Below, piece by piece: positions 39,250 to 48,503 of a stretch of 64,000 nucleotides of DNA. The notes under the pieces were generated by a model. The model ran no database searches. It saw only the letters and a list, made by a program, of their open reading frames with translations, and was not told where the DNA came from. Source of the DNA: Saprospiraceae bacterium (GTDB taxonomy: Bacteria; Bacteroidota; Bacteroidia; Chitinophagales; Saprospiraceae); contig JAHDCU010000005.1 of assembly GCA_020629715.1 (NCBI GenBank), forward strand, positions 124,001-188,000. The letters run 5' to 3'. A program made the position numbers and the translations under genes. Position 1 is the first letter of the stretch. Each line of letters begins with the position of its first letter.

Positions 39250-39280
39250 TCGATGTATGTAGTTAAACTATAAATTATTA

Positions 39281-39312
39281 ATCCCGTCTGAGTTCTTCAG
39301 ATGGGATTTTTT
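39281..39312 (+). terminator. His operon attenuator terminator
   Basis: An 11-bp stem, ATCCCGTCTGA with TCAGATGGGAT (one G-T pair), a short loop and then TTTTT. It lies between the leader peptide and hisG, about 37 bp before hisG. Confidence 0.88.
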
Positions 39313-39349
39313 ATTGCCCTTGAAGTACTCAGACTAATGTTAAAAAAAG

Positions 39350-40207
39350 ATGAGTACAATAAGATTGGCACTTCAAAAATCAGGTAGGCTCAAGGAAGAG
39401 TCGCTTCAGCTTTTGAAATCAGCGGGTATTAAAATCAGCAACGGTAAAGATAGGCTTAAGGTCAAATCACATAATTTTCCATTGGAGGTCTACTTTTTAA
39501 GAAATGGCGATATCCCACAATACCTTCATGATAATGTTGTGGATCTTGCCATCATAGGTCAAAATACCTTGATCGAGAAAGAGTTGGACTATCAAGAATT
39601 GATGCCATTAGGTTTTTCAAAGTGTAGGCTTTCTATAGCGGTGCCCAAAGAGATTAGCTATACCGATATTAGTGATTTGAGTAGACGTAAAATCGCGACT
39701 AGCTATCCTAATACTCTTCAGTCTTTTCTTACCAAAAATAAAATTCAAGCCGATATACATCGTATTTCAGGATCTGTAGAGATAGCTCCTAATATTGGAC
39801 TTTCGGATGCCATTTGTGATATCGTAAGTACAGGAAGTACCTTGTTTAAAAATGGACTAGAAGAGGCGTTTGAGGTTTTAAGATCAGAAGCATGCCTAGC
39901 GAAATCGCTTCAAATTGATGCCGCAAAAGAGTCAATCGTAGATAAGCTCTTATTTCGCATTAAGGCTGTAATCAAGGCTAAAAACTCCAAGTACATTTTG
40001 ATGAATGTACCGAATGATTCTATTGAAGCGATTGGTGAAATCTTACCCGTATTAAAAAGCCCTACAATTCTTCCTTTGGCCAAAGAAGGTTGGTCATCAC
40101 TGCACTCCGTAATCCATGAAGATCGATTCTGGGAAGTCATCGATCAGCTTAAAGAAGCAGGTGCAGAAGATATTCTCGTTTGCCCAATAGAAAAAATGGT
40201 TCTCTAA
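39350..40207 (+). CDS. hisG: ATP phosphoribosyltransferase HisG (long form)
   Basis: The first step of histidine synthesis, joining ATP and PRPP. The 285-residue length and a C-terminal ferredoxin-like domain (about 210-285, ending AEDILVCPIEKMVL) mark the long form, which is inhibited by histidine and needs no HisZ. The N-terminus MSTIRLALQKSGRLKEESLQLL and the PRPP loop ICDIVSTGSTLFKNGL near residue 155 are typical. It is the first structural gene after the attenuator. Confidence 0.96.
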   Translation: MSTIRLALQKSGRLKEESLQLLKSAGIKISNGKDRLKVKSHNFPLEVYFLRNGDIPQYLHDNVVDLAIIGQNTLIEKELDYQELMPLGFSKCRLSIAVPKEISYTDISDLSRRKIATSYPNTLQSFLTKNKIQADIHRISGSVEIAPNIGLSDAICDIVSTGSTLFKNGLEEAFEVLRSEACLAKSLQIDAAKESIVDKLLFRIKAVIKAKNSKYILMNVPNDSIEAIGEILPVLKSPTILPLAKEGWSSLHSVIHEDRFWEVIDQLKEAGAEDILVCPIEKMVL

Positions 40208-40224
40208 TTCTTATAAACGCTATT

Positions 40225-41526
40225 ATGAAAGTCTATAAATACCCAATAAAAGATACATGGGACGCTATATGCATTAGACCTGCAGATGACAATACCCAAG
40301 TCATGGAAACTGTAAAGAGAGTCTTTTCAGAGGTTGAGGCAGAGGGTGATCTTGCCATTCAGCGTTTTAATGAAAAATTCGATAAGAACGAAAGTTCTTT
40401 ATTTAAAATTGAGCTTTCTGAAATCTTGGATAGTACATCAAAACTCTCAGATGAATTGAAATCATCAATCAAGCTTGCTATCAACAATATTAAAAGTTTC
40501 CATACGGCTCAGCGACAAGAAAATCTGCAAGTCGAGGTGATGCCAGGCATACAATGTAGTCAGATCGCTAAACCCATTGATCGCGTAGGTATCTATATAC
40601 CAGGAGGTACTGCTCCATTGCTAAGCACCGTGTTGATGTTGGGTATTCCAGCTCAGGTTGCTGGCTGCGAACAAATTATTCTTTGTACCCCAGCGGATAA
40701 GGATGGTAAAGTAAATCCTGCCATTTTATTTGCAGCCAGCGAAGTAGGTATCTCTGAGATCTATGGAGTGGGTGGGGCACAGGCCATCGCTGCGCTACAT
40801 TATGGTACTGATCAGATCCCTAAGGTTGATAAGATCTTTGGTCCGGGTAATCAATACGTGACAGCTGCTAAGCAATTTGCTCAGATGCAAGGGACTGCCA
40901 TTGATATGCCTGCAGGTCCGTCTGAATTGCTAGTTTTAGCAGGAGAAAGTAGTATCCCAGATTTTGTCGCGGCTGATTTGCTCTCGCAGGCGGAGCACGG
41001 AGTTGATAGCCAAGTGGTATGTGTTGTGGAAAATGAATCTCTGATTGTCGAAATTGAAAAAAGTATAGAAAAGCAGGTAGCGGATTTACCAAGAAAAGAA
41101 ATTGCTCAGCAAGCACTTGAAAATAGCAGTTTCGTTGTGTTAAAATCTATACAAGAGCGTATCGATTTTATCAATCTGTATGCCCCTGAACATTATATCA
41201 TTTGTAGTGATCAAGAGCAAGAATATTTAGATGGATTGACCAATGCAGGATCTGTTTTTCTTGGGAATTATGCTCCAGAAAGTGCGGGAGATTATGCCAG
41301 TGGTACGAATCACACTTTGCCTACATCAGGTTTTGCTAAAGCCTATAGCGGAGTAAATCTTGCGGCCTTTACTAAGCAGATCACCGTGCAAAAGTTATCA
41401 GAAACTGGAATAAGAAATATAGGAAATGCCGTCATCGAAATGGCAAATGCGGAATCGCTTAAAGCTCATGCTAATGCCGTACAAGTCCGATTAGATTACC
41501 TCAATAAACAGGAACGAGATGTTTGA
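40225..41526 (+). CDS. hisD: Histidinol dehydrogenase HisD
   Basis: Oxidises histidinol to histidine with NAD and zinc. About 433 residues from the ATG at 40225; an earlier in-frame ATG at 40180 would overlap hisG and add an unrelated 15-residue leader. Signatures are RVGIYIPGGTAPLLSTVLML, YGVGGAQAIAALHYGT, KIFGPGNQYVTAAKQ, IDMPAGPSELLVLA and the zinc/catalytic region SQAEHGVDSQVV and NAGSVFLGNYAPESAGDYASG. It lies 17 bp after hisG and overlaps hisC by 8 bp. Confidence 0.96.
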   Translation: MKVYKYPIKDTWDAICIRPADDNTQVMETVKRVFSEVEAEGDLAIQRFNEKFDKNESSLFKIELSEILDSTSKLSDELKSSIKLAINNIKSFHTAQRQENLQVEVMPGIQCSQIAKPIDRVGIYIPGGTAPLLSTVLMLGIPAQVAGCEQIILCTPADKDGKVNPAILFAASEVGISEIYGVGGAQAIAALHYGTDQIPKVDKIFGPGNQYVTAAKQFAQMQGTAIDMPAGPSELLVLAGESSIPDFVAADLLSQAEHGVDSQVVCVVENESLIVEIEKSIEKQVADLPRKEIAQQALENSSFVVLKSIQERIDFINLYAPEHYIICSDQEQEYLDGLTNAGSVFLGNYAPESAGDYASGTNHTLPTSGFAKAYSGVNLAAFTKQITVQKLSETGIRNIGNAVIEMANAESLKAHANAVQVRLDYLNKQERDV

Positions 41527-42553
41527 TCTATCCAAGAAAATAAGACCGCACATCGCCGATCTTGCCCCGTATTCTTCCGCAAGAGATGAATTTGTAGGAA
41601 CAGCCGAGGTATGGCTAGATGCCAATGAGTTTTACCTAGACAATGGATATAACCGTTACCCGAATAAAGATTTAAACGGTTTGGTATCGAAGCTATCGAC
41701 ACAATTTGGAGTTACAAAAGATCGCATGATTTTGGGTAATGGTAGTGATGAAATTTTGGATATGATCCTCCGTCTATTTTGCGAACCCAGTAAAGATTCC
41801 ATCCTGACGATGCCACCGACCTATAGCATGTATCAGGTCTTGGCTAAAATCCAAAATGTTGGCATTCAGAAGGTGCCATTAGATTCAAGTTTTCAGATAG
41901 ATCTCGAGGGATGTTTGGCTGCGATTTCAAATGGGACTAAACTGGTGATGATCTGTAGTCCAAATAATCCAAGCGGTAATTTGATGGCAGTAAGTGTCAT
42001 TCAAAAATTACTGGAGCAAGATGTGGTGGTGGTCATTGATGAAGCTTATATCCAATTTGCAGATCAGCCATCGTGGGTAGAGCAAATAGATCGGTATCCG
42101 AATCTGATCGTTACTCAGACGCTTAGTAAGGCCTATGGTCTTGCAGGTCTTCGCCTTGGTCTTTGCTTTGCAAATCCAGAAATTATCAGACTTTTGAATA
42201 AGATCAAACCACCGTATAATATCAATACAGCAAGTGCCAAAGCGGCAGTTGAATTGCTATCAAACACAGAACAAATAGCACAGCGAAAAGCTGATGTTAT
42301 CAGAAATAGAGAACGCTTACAAGCATATTTACTATCTCAATCCTGGATCGAAAAAGTGTATCCTTCTGATGCTAATTTTCTATTAGCCAAATGTATGGAT
42401 AACAGTGAACTACGACAGTTTTTATTAGAAAACAAGATTGTGATACGAGATCGATCCAAACAATATGGTTGCGAAAACTGTCTACGCTTTTCCATAGGAA
42501 GCAACAATGAGATCGATCAATTAATCAACACTCTAAATCAATATCAAGCATGA
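41519..42553 (+). CDS. hisC: Histidinol-phosphate aminotransferase HisC
   Basis: A 344-residue PLP aminotransferase that makes histidinol phosphate from imidazole-acetol phosphate. Visible are [43 protein letters not shown], the aspartate in [12 protein letters not shown], and the PLP lysine in [16 protein letters not shown]. The arginine of [15 protein letters not shown] binds the phosphate. Overlaps hisD by 8 bp and hisB by 4 bp. Confidence 0.95.
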   Translation: MFDLSKKIRPHIADLAPYSSARDEFVGTAEVWLDANEFYLDNGYNRYPNKDLNGLVSKLSTQFGVTKDRMILGNGSDEILDMILRLFCEPSKDSILTMPPTYSMYQVLAKIQNVGIQKVPLDSSFQIDLEGCLAAISNGTKLVMICSPNNPSGNLMAVSVIQKLLEQDVVVVIDEAYIQFADQPSWVEQIDRYPNLIVTQTLSKAYGLAGLRLGLCFANPEIIRLLNKIKPPYNINTASAKAAVELLSNTEQIAQRKADVIRNRERLQAYLLSQSWIEKVYPSDANFLLAKCMDNSELRQFLLENKIVIRDRSKQYGCENCLRFSIGSNNEIDQLINTLNQYQA

Positions 42554-43644
42554 AACGAGTACTCTTTATAGACCGTGACGGAACCTTGATCGTCGAGCCC
42601 AAAGATGATTTTCAAGTAGATAGTTTAGAAAAGCTAGAGTTTATCCCTGGCGTATTTCGGTGGCTATCTCGTATCCAAGAAGAACTGGATTATCACTTGG
42701 TGATGGTGACTAATCAAGATGGATTGGGTACGGACTCTTTTCCAGAAGATACCTTTTGGCCAGCTCACAATAAGATGCTTAAACTGTTAGAAGCTGAAGG
42801 TATCATATTTGATGATGTCCTTATAGATCGTAGCTTTGAACATGAAGGTCTGGATACCCGAAAACCTGGGTTGGGGATGATGCAGTCCTATATTTCTGGA
42901 GACTATGATTTAGCAAATTCATATGTGCTAGGAGATCGTGAGTCTGATATGCAATTGGCTAAAAATCTAGGTGCTCAAGGAATTTTCATTGGAGATGAAG
43001 CAAAAAGTGATGTTGCCTTAATTGCCGATCATTGGAAGGCAATTTATGAGTTTCTAAGGCTTGAAAATCGCTCGATAAGATATGAGCGAAATACTAATGA
43101 AACTCAGATTTCGATCTTCTTAGATTTGGATGGTAAGGGACCATCTTCCGTGAAAACAGGACTCAATTTTTTTGATCATATGTTAGATCAAATTGCACGT
43201 CATGGAGGTATCCAAATGCAATTGTCAACCCAAGGCGATTTACATGTTGATGAACACCATACGATAGAGGATACAGGCATCGCATTAGGAGAGGCTTTTG
43301 CGAAAGCATTAGGTGATAAACTTGGAATAGAACGCTATGGTTACACCTTACCGATGGATGATTGCTTGGCACAAGTAGCATTGGATTTTGGTGGTCGCAA
43401 TTGGTTAAAATGGAAAGCAGGATTTCAAAGAGAAATGGTAGGTGATATGCCAACAGAGATGTTCTTTCACTTTTTCAAATCATTCTCAGATGGTGCCAAA
43501 TGTAACCTCAATATTAAGGCAGAGGGGCTGAATGAACACCATAAGATAGAAGCCATCTTTAAAGCCTTTGCGAAAGCGATCAAAATGGCTATCAGACGAG
43601 ATCCGAATCACATGATTTTACCATCGACTAAAGGTGCTTTATAA
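42550..43644 (+). CDS. hisB: Bifunctional histidinol-phosphatase/imidazoleglycerol-phosphate dehydratase HisB
   Basis: A 364-residue fusion. Residues 1-165 are a HAD-family phosphatase with [12 protein letters not shown] (catalytic DxD) and [19 protein letters not shown]. Residues 175-364 are the IGP dehydratase with its metal-binding histidines in [30 protein letters not shown] and [20 protein letters not shown]. The fusion matches enterobacterial and Bacteroidota HisB. It overlaps hisC by 4 bp and shares one base with hisH. Confidence 0.96.
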   Translation: MKRVLFIDRDGTLIVEPKDDFQVDSLEKLEFIPGVFRWLSRIQEELDYHLVMVTNQDGLGTDSFPEDTFWPAHNKMLKLLEAEGIIFDDVLIDRSFEHEGLDTRKPGLGMMQSYISGDYDLANSYVLGDRESDMQLAKNLGAQGIFIGDEAKSDVALIADHWKAIYEFLRLENRSIRYERNTNETQISIFLDLDGKGPSSVKTGLNFFDHMLDQIARHGGIQMQLSTQGDLHVDEHHTIEDTGIALGEAFAKALGDKLGIERYGYTLPMDDCLAQVALDFGGRNWLKWKAGFQREMVGDMPTEMFFHFFKSFSDGAKCNLNIKAEGLNEHHKIEAIFKAFAKAIKMAIRRDPNHMILPSTKGAL

Positions 43645-44231
43645 TGAACATTGCGATTATAGATTATGGGGCTGGTAACATCCGCTCTTTAGAATATGCC
43701 TTTGATCGATTGGGGGTAAAAGCTCAAGCGACAAGCGATGCTGAAGATATTATGACTGCCGATAAGGTGATTTTTCCAGGTGTTGGGCATGCCGCTCCGG
43801 CTTTAGAATCATTGAAGGAAACTGGATTGTTTGATTTGATTCCCAAACTAAAGCAGGATGTGCTCGGAATTTGCTTGGGTATGCAACTCATGTGCTCATA
43901 TCTCGAAGAAGCTGATGCTGATGGATTGAAGATCTTTCCAATGTCAGTGACTCGATTTCAGACACAACTTAAGGTTCCTCATATGGGATGGAATCGCTTG
44001 AGTACTTCTGAAAATGAGAGCAATGCCGATGAAGAATATGTGTATTTCGTACATAGCTATTTTGCAGAATGCCACGATGATTACACCATAGCTACATGTG
44101 ATTATGATGGTCGATTTTCTGCCACTATTAAGAAGCAAAACTTCATCGGTTGTCAGTTTCATCCAGAGAAGAGTGGAGTAGTTGGACAACAGATTTTACA
44201 ATCATTTATAAACGGAACATTAGGACGATGA
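43644..44231 (+). CDS. hisH: Imidazole glycerol phosphate synthase glutaminase subunit HisH
   Basis: A 195-residue class I glutamine amidotransferase that feeds ammonia to HisF. The nucleophile cysteine is in LGICLGMQLMCSYLEE near residue 79. The catalytic His and Glu are in GCQFHPEKSG near 175. The N-terminus IAIIDYGAGNIRSLEYAF and the oxyanion region VGHAAPALESL are typical. It overlaps hisA by 4 bp. Confidence 0.95.
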   Translation: MNIAIIDYGAGNIRSLEYAFDRLGVKAQATSDAEDIMTADKVIFPGVGHAAPALESLKETGLFDLIPKLKQDVLGICLGMQLMCSYLEEADADGLKIFPMSVTRFQTQLKVPHMGWNRLSTSENESNADEEYVYFVHSYFAECHDDYTIATCDYDGRFSATIKKQNFIGCQFHPEKSGVVGQQILQSFINGTLGR

Positions 44232-44947
44232 GGATAATACCAGCGATAGATATCATTGACGGTAAAGCCGTGAGGCTTGTGAAAGGAGACTACAACAAAA
44301 AGACCATCTACAATGACGATCCCGTAGCGGTTGCAAGATCATTTGAAGATGCGGGGCTAGAATATCTGCACGTCGTAGATCTTGATGGCGCCAAGTCTTT
44401 GAAAGTGATCAATACAGAAACAATTGCAGACATTACCGCTTCGACTTCTCTCAAGATTGATTTTGGAGGAGGTATAAAATCAAGAAACGACCTTGATCAA
44501 GTATTGGACCGTGGCGTTGCTCAAGTAACCTGCGGTAGCTTAGCCGTAACCGATCGAATATTGGTAAGTTCTTGGCTTCAAGAGTTTGGTCCAGAACGTA
44601 TCATTCTTGGGGCCGATGTACGTGATAAAAAGATAGCAACCCGTGGCTGGCTAGATCAAACTAGCGTAACAATAGATGAGTTGCTGAGTTATTATGCTAC
44701 TCACAATTTGAGCTATGCCATCGTGACGGATATTCATAAAGATGGGATGGGGCAGGGACCTTCTTTTGAGTTGTATGAAGAACTCATTAAGGCATTTCCC
44801 TCGATCAAATTTGTGGCTTCAGGCGGTGTCCACTCCCTTGAAGATTTAGATAGATTGCGTAAGCTCGGATTGGATGGCGCCATCATTGGCAAAGCGATTT
44901 ATGAAGAAGATATTTCACTCACAGAACTCGCAGCATATGTTAGCTAA
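44228..44947 (+). CDS. hisA: ProFAR isomerase HisA
   Basis: A 239-residue TIM-barrel isomerase. I use the ATG at 44228 ([22 protein letters not shown]), which overlaps the hisH stop; a longer frame from 44150 lies inside hisH. The first catalytic aspartate is D8 in AIDIIDG; the second lies in [21 protein letters not shown]. Phosphate-binding glycines are in [12 protein letters not shown] and [13 protein letters not shown]. It overlaps hisF by 11 bp. Confidence 0.95.
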   Translation: MRIIPAIDIIDGKAVRLVKGDYNKKTIYNDDPVAVARSFEDAGLEYLHVVDLDGAKSLKVINTETIADITASTSLKIDFGGGIKSRNDLDQVLDRGVAQVTCGSLAVTDRILVSSWLQEFGPERIILGADVRDKKIATRGWLDQTSVTIDELLSYYATHNLSYAIVTDIHKDGMGQGPSFELYEELIKAFPSIKFVASGGVHSLEDLDRLRKLGLDGAIIGKAIYEEDISLTELAAYVS

Positions 44948-45680
44948 ACGAATCATCCCTTGCTTGGATATCAAAAATGGTAGAACTACCAAAGGCATCA
45001 ATTTTGAAAACCTACGTGATGCTGGAGATCCTATTGAGCTAGCTTCAATTTATTCGGCCCAAGGTGCTGATGAATTGGTGTTTCTAGATATATCAGCCAC
45101 TCAAGAGGCTAGAGCTACCGTGATAGAACTGGCAGATCAGGTTGCAGCTGAAATTAATATTCCGTTTACTGTGGGAGGAGGTATCTCCACCGTAGATCAG
45201 GTCTATGCGCTGCTTAGATCTGGTGCTGATAAAGTATCTATCAATTCTGCTGCGGTATATCGCCCAGCACTAATTGATGAACTAGTCCAAGAGTTTGGTA
45301 GCCAATGTATCGTAGTCGCTATAGATGCTAGAAAAGATGGGAAAGTCTATACTTCTGGTGGTAAAAAGCAAAGCAATTTTCGATTAGAATCTTGGGCAAA
45401 AGAAGTGCAAGACCGTGGAGCAGGAGAGATCTTATTCACGTCAATGGATCATGACGGTACCAAAGATGGCTTTGCGCTAGACGCTTTGTCAAAGCTCAAT
45501 CAAGCACTGACTATACCCGTGATTGCCTCAGGAGGTGCAGGTACGAAAGAACACTTTTATGATGCTTTCCATCAAGCCAATGCCGATGCTGCACTAGCAG
45601 CTAGTGTATTTCACTTCAATGAAATCAGCATACCCGAACTCAAATCTTATTTAAAAAAGCAAAACATCCCAATCCGATGA
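44937..45680 (+). CDS. hisF: Imidazole glycerol phosphate synthase cyclase subunit HisF
   Basis: A 247-residue TIM barrel that uses ammonia from HisH to close the imidazole ring and release AICAR. I use the ATG at 44937 ([20 protein letters not shown]); upstream in-frame codons lie in hisA. Catalytic aspartates are D11 (CLDIKNG) and the one in [17 protein letters not shown]. Phosphate loops are [22 protein letters not shown] (split over two strands) and [13 protein letters not shown]. Overlaps hisIE by 4 bp. Confidence 0.95.
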   Translation: MLAKRIIPCLDIKNGRTTKGINFENLRDAGDPIELASIYSAQGADELVFLDISATQEARATVIELADQVAAEINIPFTVGGGISTVDQVYALLRSGADKVSINSAAVYRPALIDELVQEFGSQCIVVAIDARKDGKVYTSGGKKQSNFRLESWAKEVQDRGAGEILFTSMDHDGTKDGFALDALSKLNQALTIPVIASGGAGTKEHFYDAFHQANADAALAASVFHFNEISIPELKSYLKKQNIPIR

Positions 45681-46273
45681 ATACCATAAAATACAACTCC
45701 GAAGGTCTAGTCCCAGCTATCATCCAAGATCAATCGACTAAAAACGTCCTAATGCTAGGCTATATGAACGAAGAATCATTGGCCATCACGAAAGAGTCAG
45801 GACTAGTCACTTTCTACAGTCGCTCTAGGAACGAACTTTGGCAAAAAGGCGCAACTAGTGGTAATTATCTCAAGCTTGTAGATATGAAACTAGACTGTGA
45901 TCAAGATACTTTGCTCATCCAAGTAGAGCCACAAGGGCCAACTTGTCATACTGGTACAGACACCTGCTGGTCAGAACCCAATGAGTCATCACCATATCAT
46001 GTCTTAGAAGCACTAGAGCAAACCATCATCAACCGAAAAGACAATCCTTCCGATAAGTCATACACGAGTTCGCTCTTCCAAAAAGGCATCGCCAAAGTAG
46101 CTCAAAAGGTAGGGGAGGAAGCTGTAGAAACGGTCATTGAAGCCATGCGCGATGAACCCGAACTATTCCTCAATGAAGCTGCTGATCTCATGTATCATTA
46201 TCTGGTATTACTACAGGCGAAGGGTTTTTCTATCGAGGATGTGGCGGAGGTTTTGAGGGGGCGAGTGAGGTGA
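45677..46273 (+). CDS. hisIE: Bifunctional phosphoribosyl-AMP cyclohydrolase/phosphoribosyl-ATP pyrophosphatase HisIE
   Basis: A 198-residue fusion that does the second and third steps of the pathway. The N-terminal HisI part has [40 protein letters not shown] and the zinc cysteines in [11 protein letters not shown] and [12 protein letters not shown]. The C-terminal HisE part starts near residue 105 and has [26 protein letters not shown]. It is the last gene of the operon. No terminator is obvious in the 117 bp that follow. Confidence 0.95.
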   Translation: MNTIKYNSEGLVPAIIQDQSTKNVLMLGYMNEESLAITKESGLVTFYSRSRNELWQKGATSGNYLKLVDMKLDCDQDTLLIQVEPQGPTCHTGTDTCWSEPNESSPYHVLEALEQTIINRKDNPSDKSYTSSLFQKGIAKVAQKVGEEAVETVIEAMRDEPELFLNEAADLMYHYLVLLQAKGFSIEDVAEVLRGRVR

Positions 46274-46390
46274 TCATTAATTAGTAACGGGTAATTACAT
46301 CAATTGTCTCACTGAAGTATAAATATATGTGATTTGATATCTATTGTTAAGAGTTGGGTTTGATTTTTTAACTAAACTATTAATTACTTT

Positions 46391-47905
46391 TTAGACTGTA
46401 TAATCAGTTTTGGAAAGATTTAGAACATTAATGATTCCTTCTCTTACCACTAAAGCCAACTTTTCGTCTGCATTAATAAACTCATTTATTCCTTTGAACC
46501 AAATTCTATAATCTCCTCGACTATTGGACCTGTAAAGTGAAATCTCTGATTCGACAGTTTTATGTTCGTGGTCAAATAGACATTTTAGTTTGATCTTGTT
46601 TGTAGGACCTAATTTTTGTGAGGAATAATCGTGAATTCCATTTCTGTGAAGAAAGTCTCTTACATCTGTTACAGCATCCATTATACTTTTAGCCAATCCA
46701 GTTTTAGTAGGAATCAAAACTGAAAAGTCTATTTTATTTAGTTCTAAATAATTTATGTTTTTTGATTCTAGTTCACCTTCTGTAACACCCTGCAAGGAGA
46801 TACTTAAAATACGTTCAATAACTTTTCCTCTGTGTTCACGACTTGCTTTTTCATGACTCCCATGTCTGGCGACCTCAAAATATCGTTTTTCATCTTCGGA
46901 AATGTCATTTAACTCCTCTTCTTCTTCGGCAGTAAAGTAAACATCAACTTTATCTTCTAAGCCTAATAATTCTCTTTCTAATACTTTGATATCCAACTTT
47001 GAATCTTCAACTTTAGATATTTCAACAAGTAAAGTGAAAATATTAGCTTTGTTAAACCAATAACTCTTTAATGGGAAATCTAATTTTTTAATGGTTTCTA
47101 TAGATTTAACTAATAAGCTTAGCACTTTTTCGTAATCATCAAAGACGGAATTAAATTTCTCCAAGTACTCTTCAACTTTGGAGCTTCTTCCGAAATATTG
47201 ACCTTCTAAAATTGTAGAAGTAATTAGCATTAAGTATTGAAAATCATACATTCTTTTTTTATCATTCTCAGTGAAAATTTTGTTAGAATCAAAAAAATCG
47301 TTAATTGTTAATCTTAATTTAGAATCTATGATTATATCTGTTTGATCTAATGATACTTTGTAATCTCGATCAACAAGTTGTTTACAAAACATTGCAATCT
47401 CACCATCACCAAATAAGGCATTATTCTTTTCGACAGAATTAAGTGAATATTCTGTACTGTTTATTCGTTGAAAGATTTCTTTTATTACTTCTTCTCCTAT
47501 ATCTTTTAAATCTCGTACTGATACTTTGTAGTTGAGGAAGGATTTTTTATCAGTCGGATCTAAATCGTTGAAGTTTTTAACCTTCTTTTGTTTGATGAAA
47601 TCTCCTTCACCTTTTATATAATCTACGATTGTTGTTAATCTTTGTTGCCCATCAACTACAACTTCTGTTGCAATCATTTTATCAACGTCAATTTCAGAAC
47701 TGGCGATATACACCTCTGGAAAAGGTAAATTCAAAAGAATTGTATCTATAAATGCAAATTTATGTTGTTTTTTCCAAACCAATTTTCTCTGATAATTGGG
47801 TTTGGTGTCCAGTAGATCATTATCGATTTTATTATATAAATCAATAATTTTCATACTTGTAGTCGGTATACTTTCTTTAAGTTTTATTATTGAAGTTTTA
47901 TCCAT
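46391..47905 (-). CDS. DUF262 family protein in a methyltransferase operon
   Basis: About 504 residues. The N-terminal DUF262 domain is clear: DTKPNYQRKLVWKKQHKFAFIDTILLNLPFPEVYIA, then VVDGQQRLTTIVDYIKG with the DGQQR motif near residue 85. In GmrSD- and SspE-type defence proteins this domain hydrolyses nucleotides. The usual C-terminal DUF1524 HNH nuclease motif is not visible; the last 110 residues (GIHDYSSQKLGPTNKIKLKC, SLYRSNSRGDYRIWFKG) form a different domain that I cannot name. I use ATG 47905; a TTG two codons upstream is possible. It overlaps the upstream nucleotidyltransferase gene by 8 bp. It may be the restriction part of the operon, but that is inference. Confidence 0.7.
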   Translation of the reverse strand: MDKTSIIKLKESIPTTSMKIIDLYNKIDNDLLDTKPNYQRKLVWKKQHKFAFIDTILLNLPFPEVYIASSEIDVDKMIATEVVVDGQQRLTTIVDYIKGEGDFIKQKKVKNFNDLDPTDKKSFLNYKVSVRDLKDIGEEVIKEIFQRINSTEYSLNSVEKNNALFGDGEIAMFCKQLVDRDYKVSLDQTDIIIDSKLRLTINDFFDSNKIFTENDKKRMYDFQYLMLITSTILEGQYFGRSSKVEEYLEKFNSVFDDYEKVLSLLVKSIETIKKLDFPLKSYWFNKANIFTLLVEISKVEDSKLDIKVLERELLGLEDKVDVYFTAEEEEELNDISEDEKRYFEVARHGSHEKASREHRGKVIERILSISLQGVTEGELESKNINYLELNKIDFSVLIPTKTGLAKSIMDAVTDVRDFLHRNGIHDYSSQKLGPTNKIKLKCLFDHEHKTVESEISLYRSNSRGDYRIWFKGINEFINADEKLALVVREGIINVLNLSKTDYTV

Positions 47906-48503
47906 TTGCAATTAAATTTAGATTAATGTTTCTAACATTATTAATATGATAGTTTTCGAAAAAAAACCAAGATTTATAGATACCAATATTTATATCTCGA
48001 CCAAATTTCATTTTATAGTCGCTTTGAACACTTTCAATATCATCTGATATTCTATATTCTTTTGGTTTAAAATCGGGCTTCAGCCAACCTTTTAAAACAT
48101 ATAAAGCCAGAGATTTTCGATCTTTAACCTTATTCCAAATTTCTTTATTTACATAACTACTTGTATGTTCATATAGTCTTATTAGTTGATCGTCAAATAG
48201 ACGATTTGATATTATTGCTATATCCAAATCCGACTTTTCTTTCTTACTGTCAAATTTATTAAAAGGGAAAAATCCGGGTTCATCTTTATCTGGTTTAATA
48301 CTAAAACCTAGTTTGCCTGAGCCAACGATAGCAATTTCTCTAATATGAACTCCTAAGCTTTCTGCAATATCTTTTTTAAATTGAAATTCACTGATCTCAT
48401 TTTCGATGTCAAAAAAGTAACTCGTACCATCAAGGAGGTATTTTTGAACTACAAAATCTGGACTATGGTTTAAACAGTCTTTTTTGAAATCGGCTAATTT
48501 CAT
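47898..48503 (-). CDS. Nucleotidyltransferase-fold protein in a methyltransferase operon
   Basis: A 201-residue protein with the nucleotidyltransferase core: IAIVGSGKLGFS at about 57-68 (the GS motif), then S91-D92-L-D94 in EKSDLDIAIIS, the metal-binding DxD. Upstream, FVVQKYLLDGTSYFF and EFQFKKDIAESLGVHI form an N-terminal helical part. The C-terminal region is aromatic-rich (YKSWFFFENYHINN). It abuts the methyltransferase stop codon (no gap) and overlaps the DUF262 gene, so the three are one operon. It could modify tRNA, protein or nucleotides; nothing decides which. Confidence 0.7.
   Translation of the reverse strand: MKLADFKKDCLNHSPDFVVQKYLLDGTSYFFDIENEISEFQFKKDIAESLGVHIREIAIVGSGKLGFSIKPDKDEPGFFPFNKFDSKKEKSDLDIAIISNRLFDDQLIRLYEHTSSYVNKEIWNKVKDRKSLALYVLKGWLKPDFKPKEYRISDDIESVQSDYKMKFGRDINIGIYKSWFFFENYHINNVRNINLNLIANG

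Noticed and set aside
44150-44227. Longer N-terminus for hisA
   Set aside because: The extra residues are hisH read in another frame; the family start [12 protein letters not shown] is at 44228 with a 4-bp overlap.
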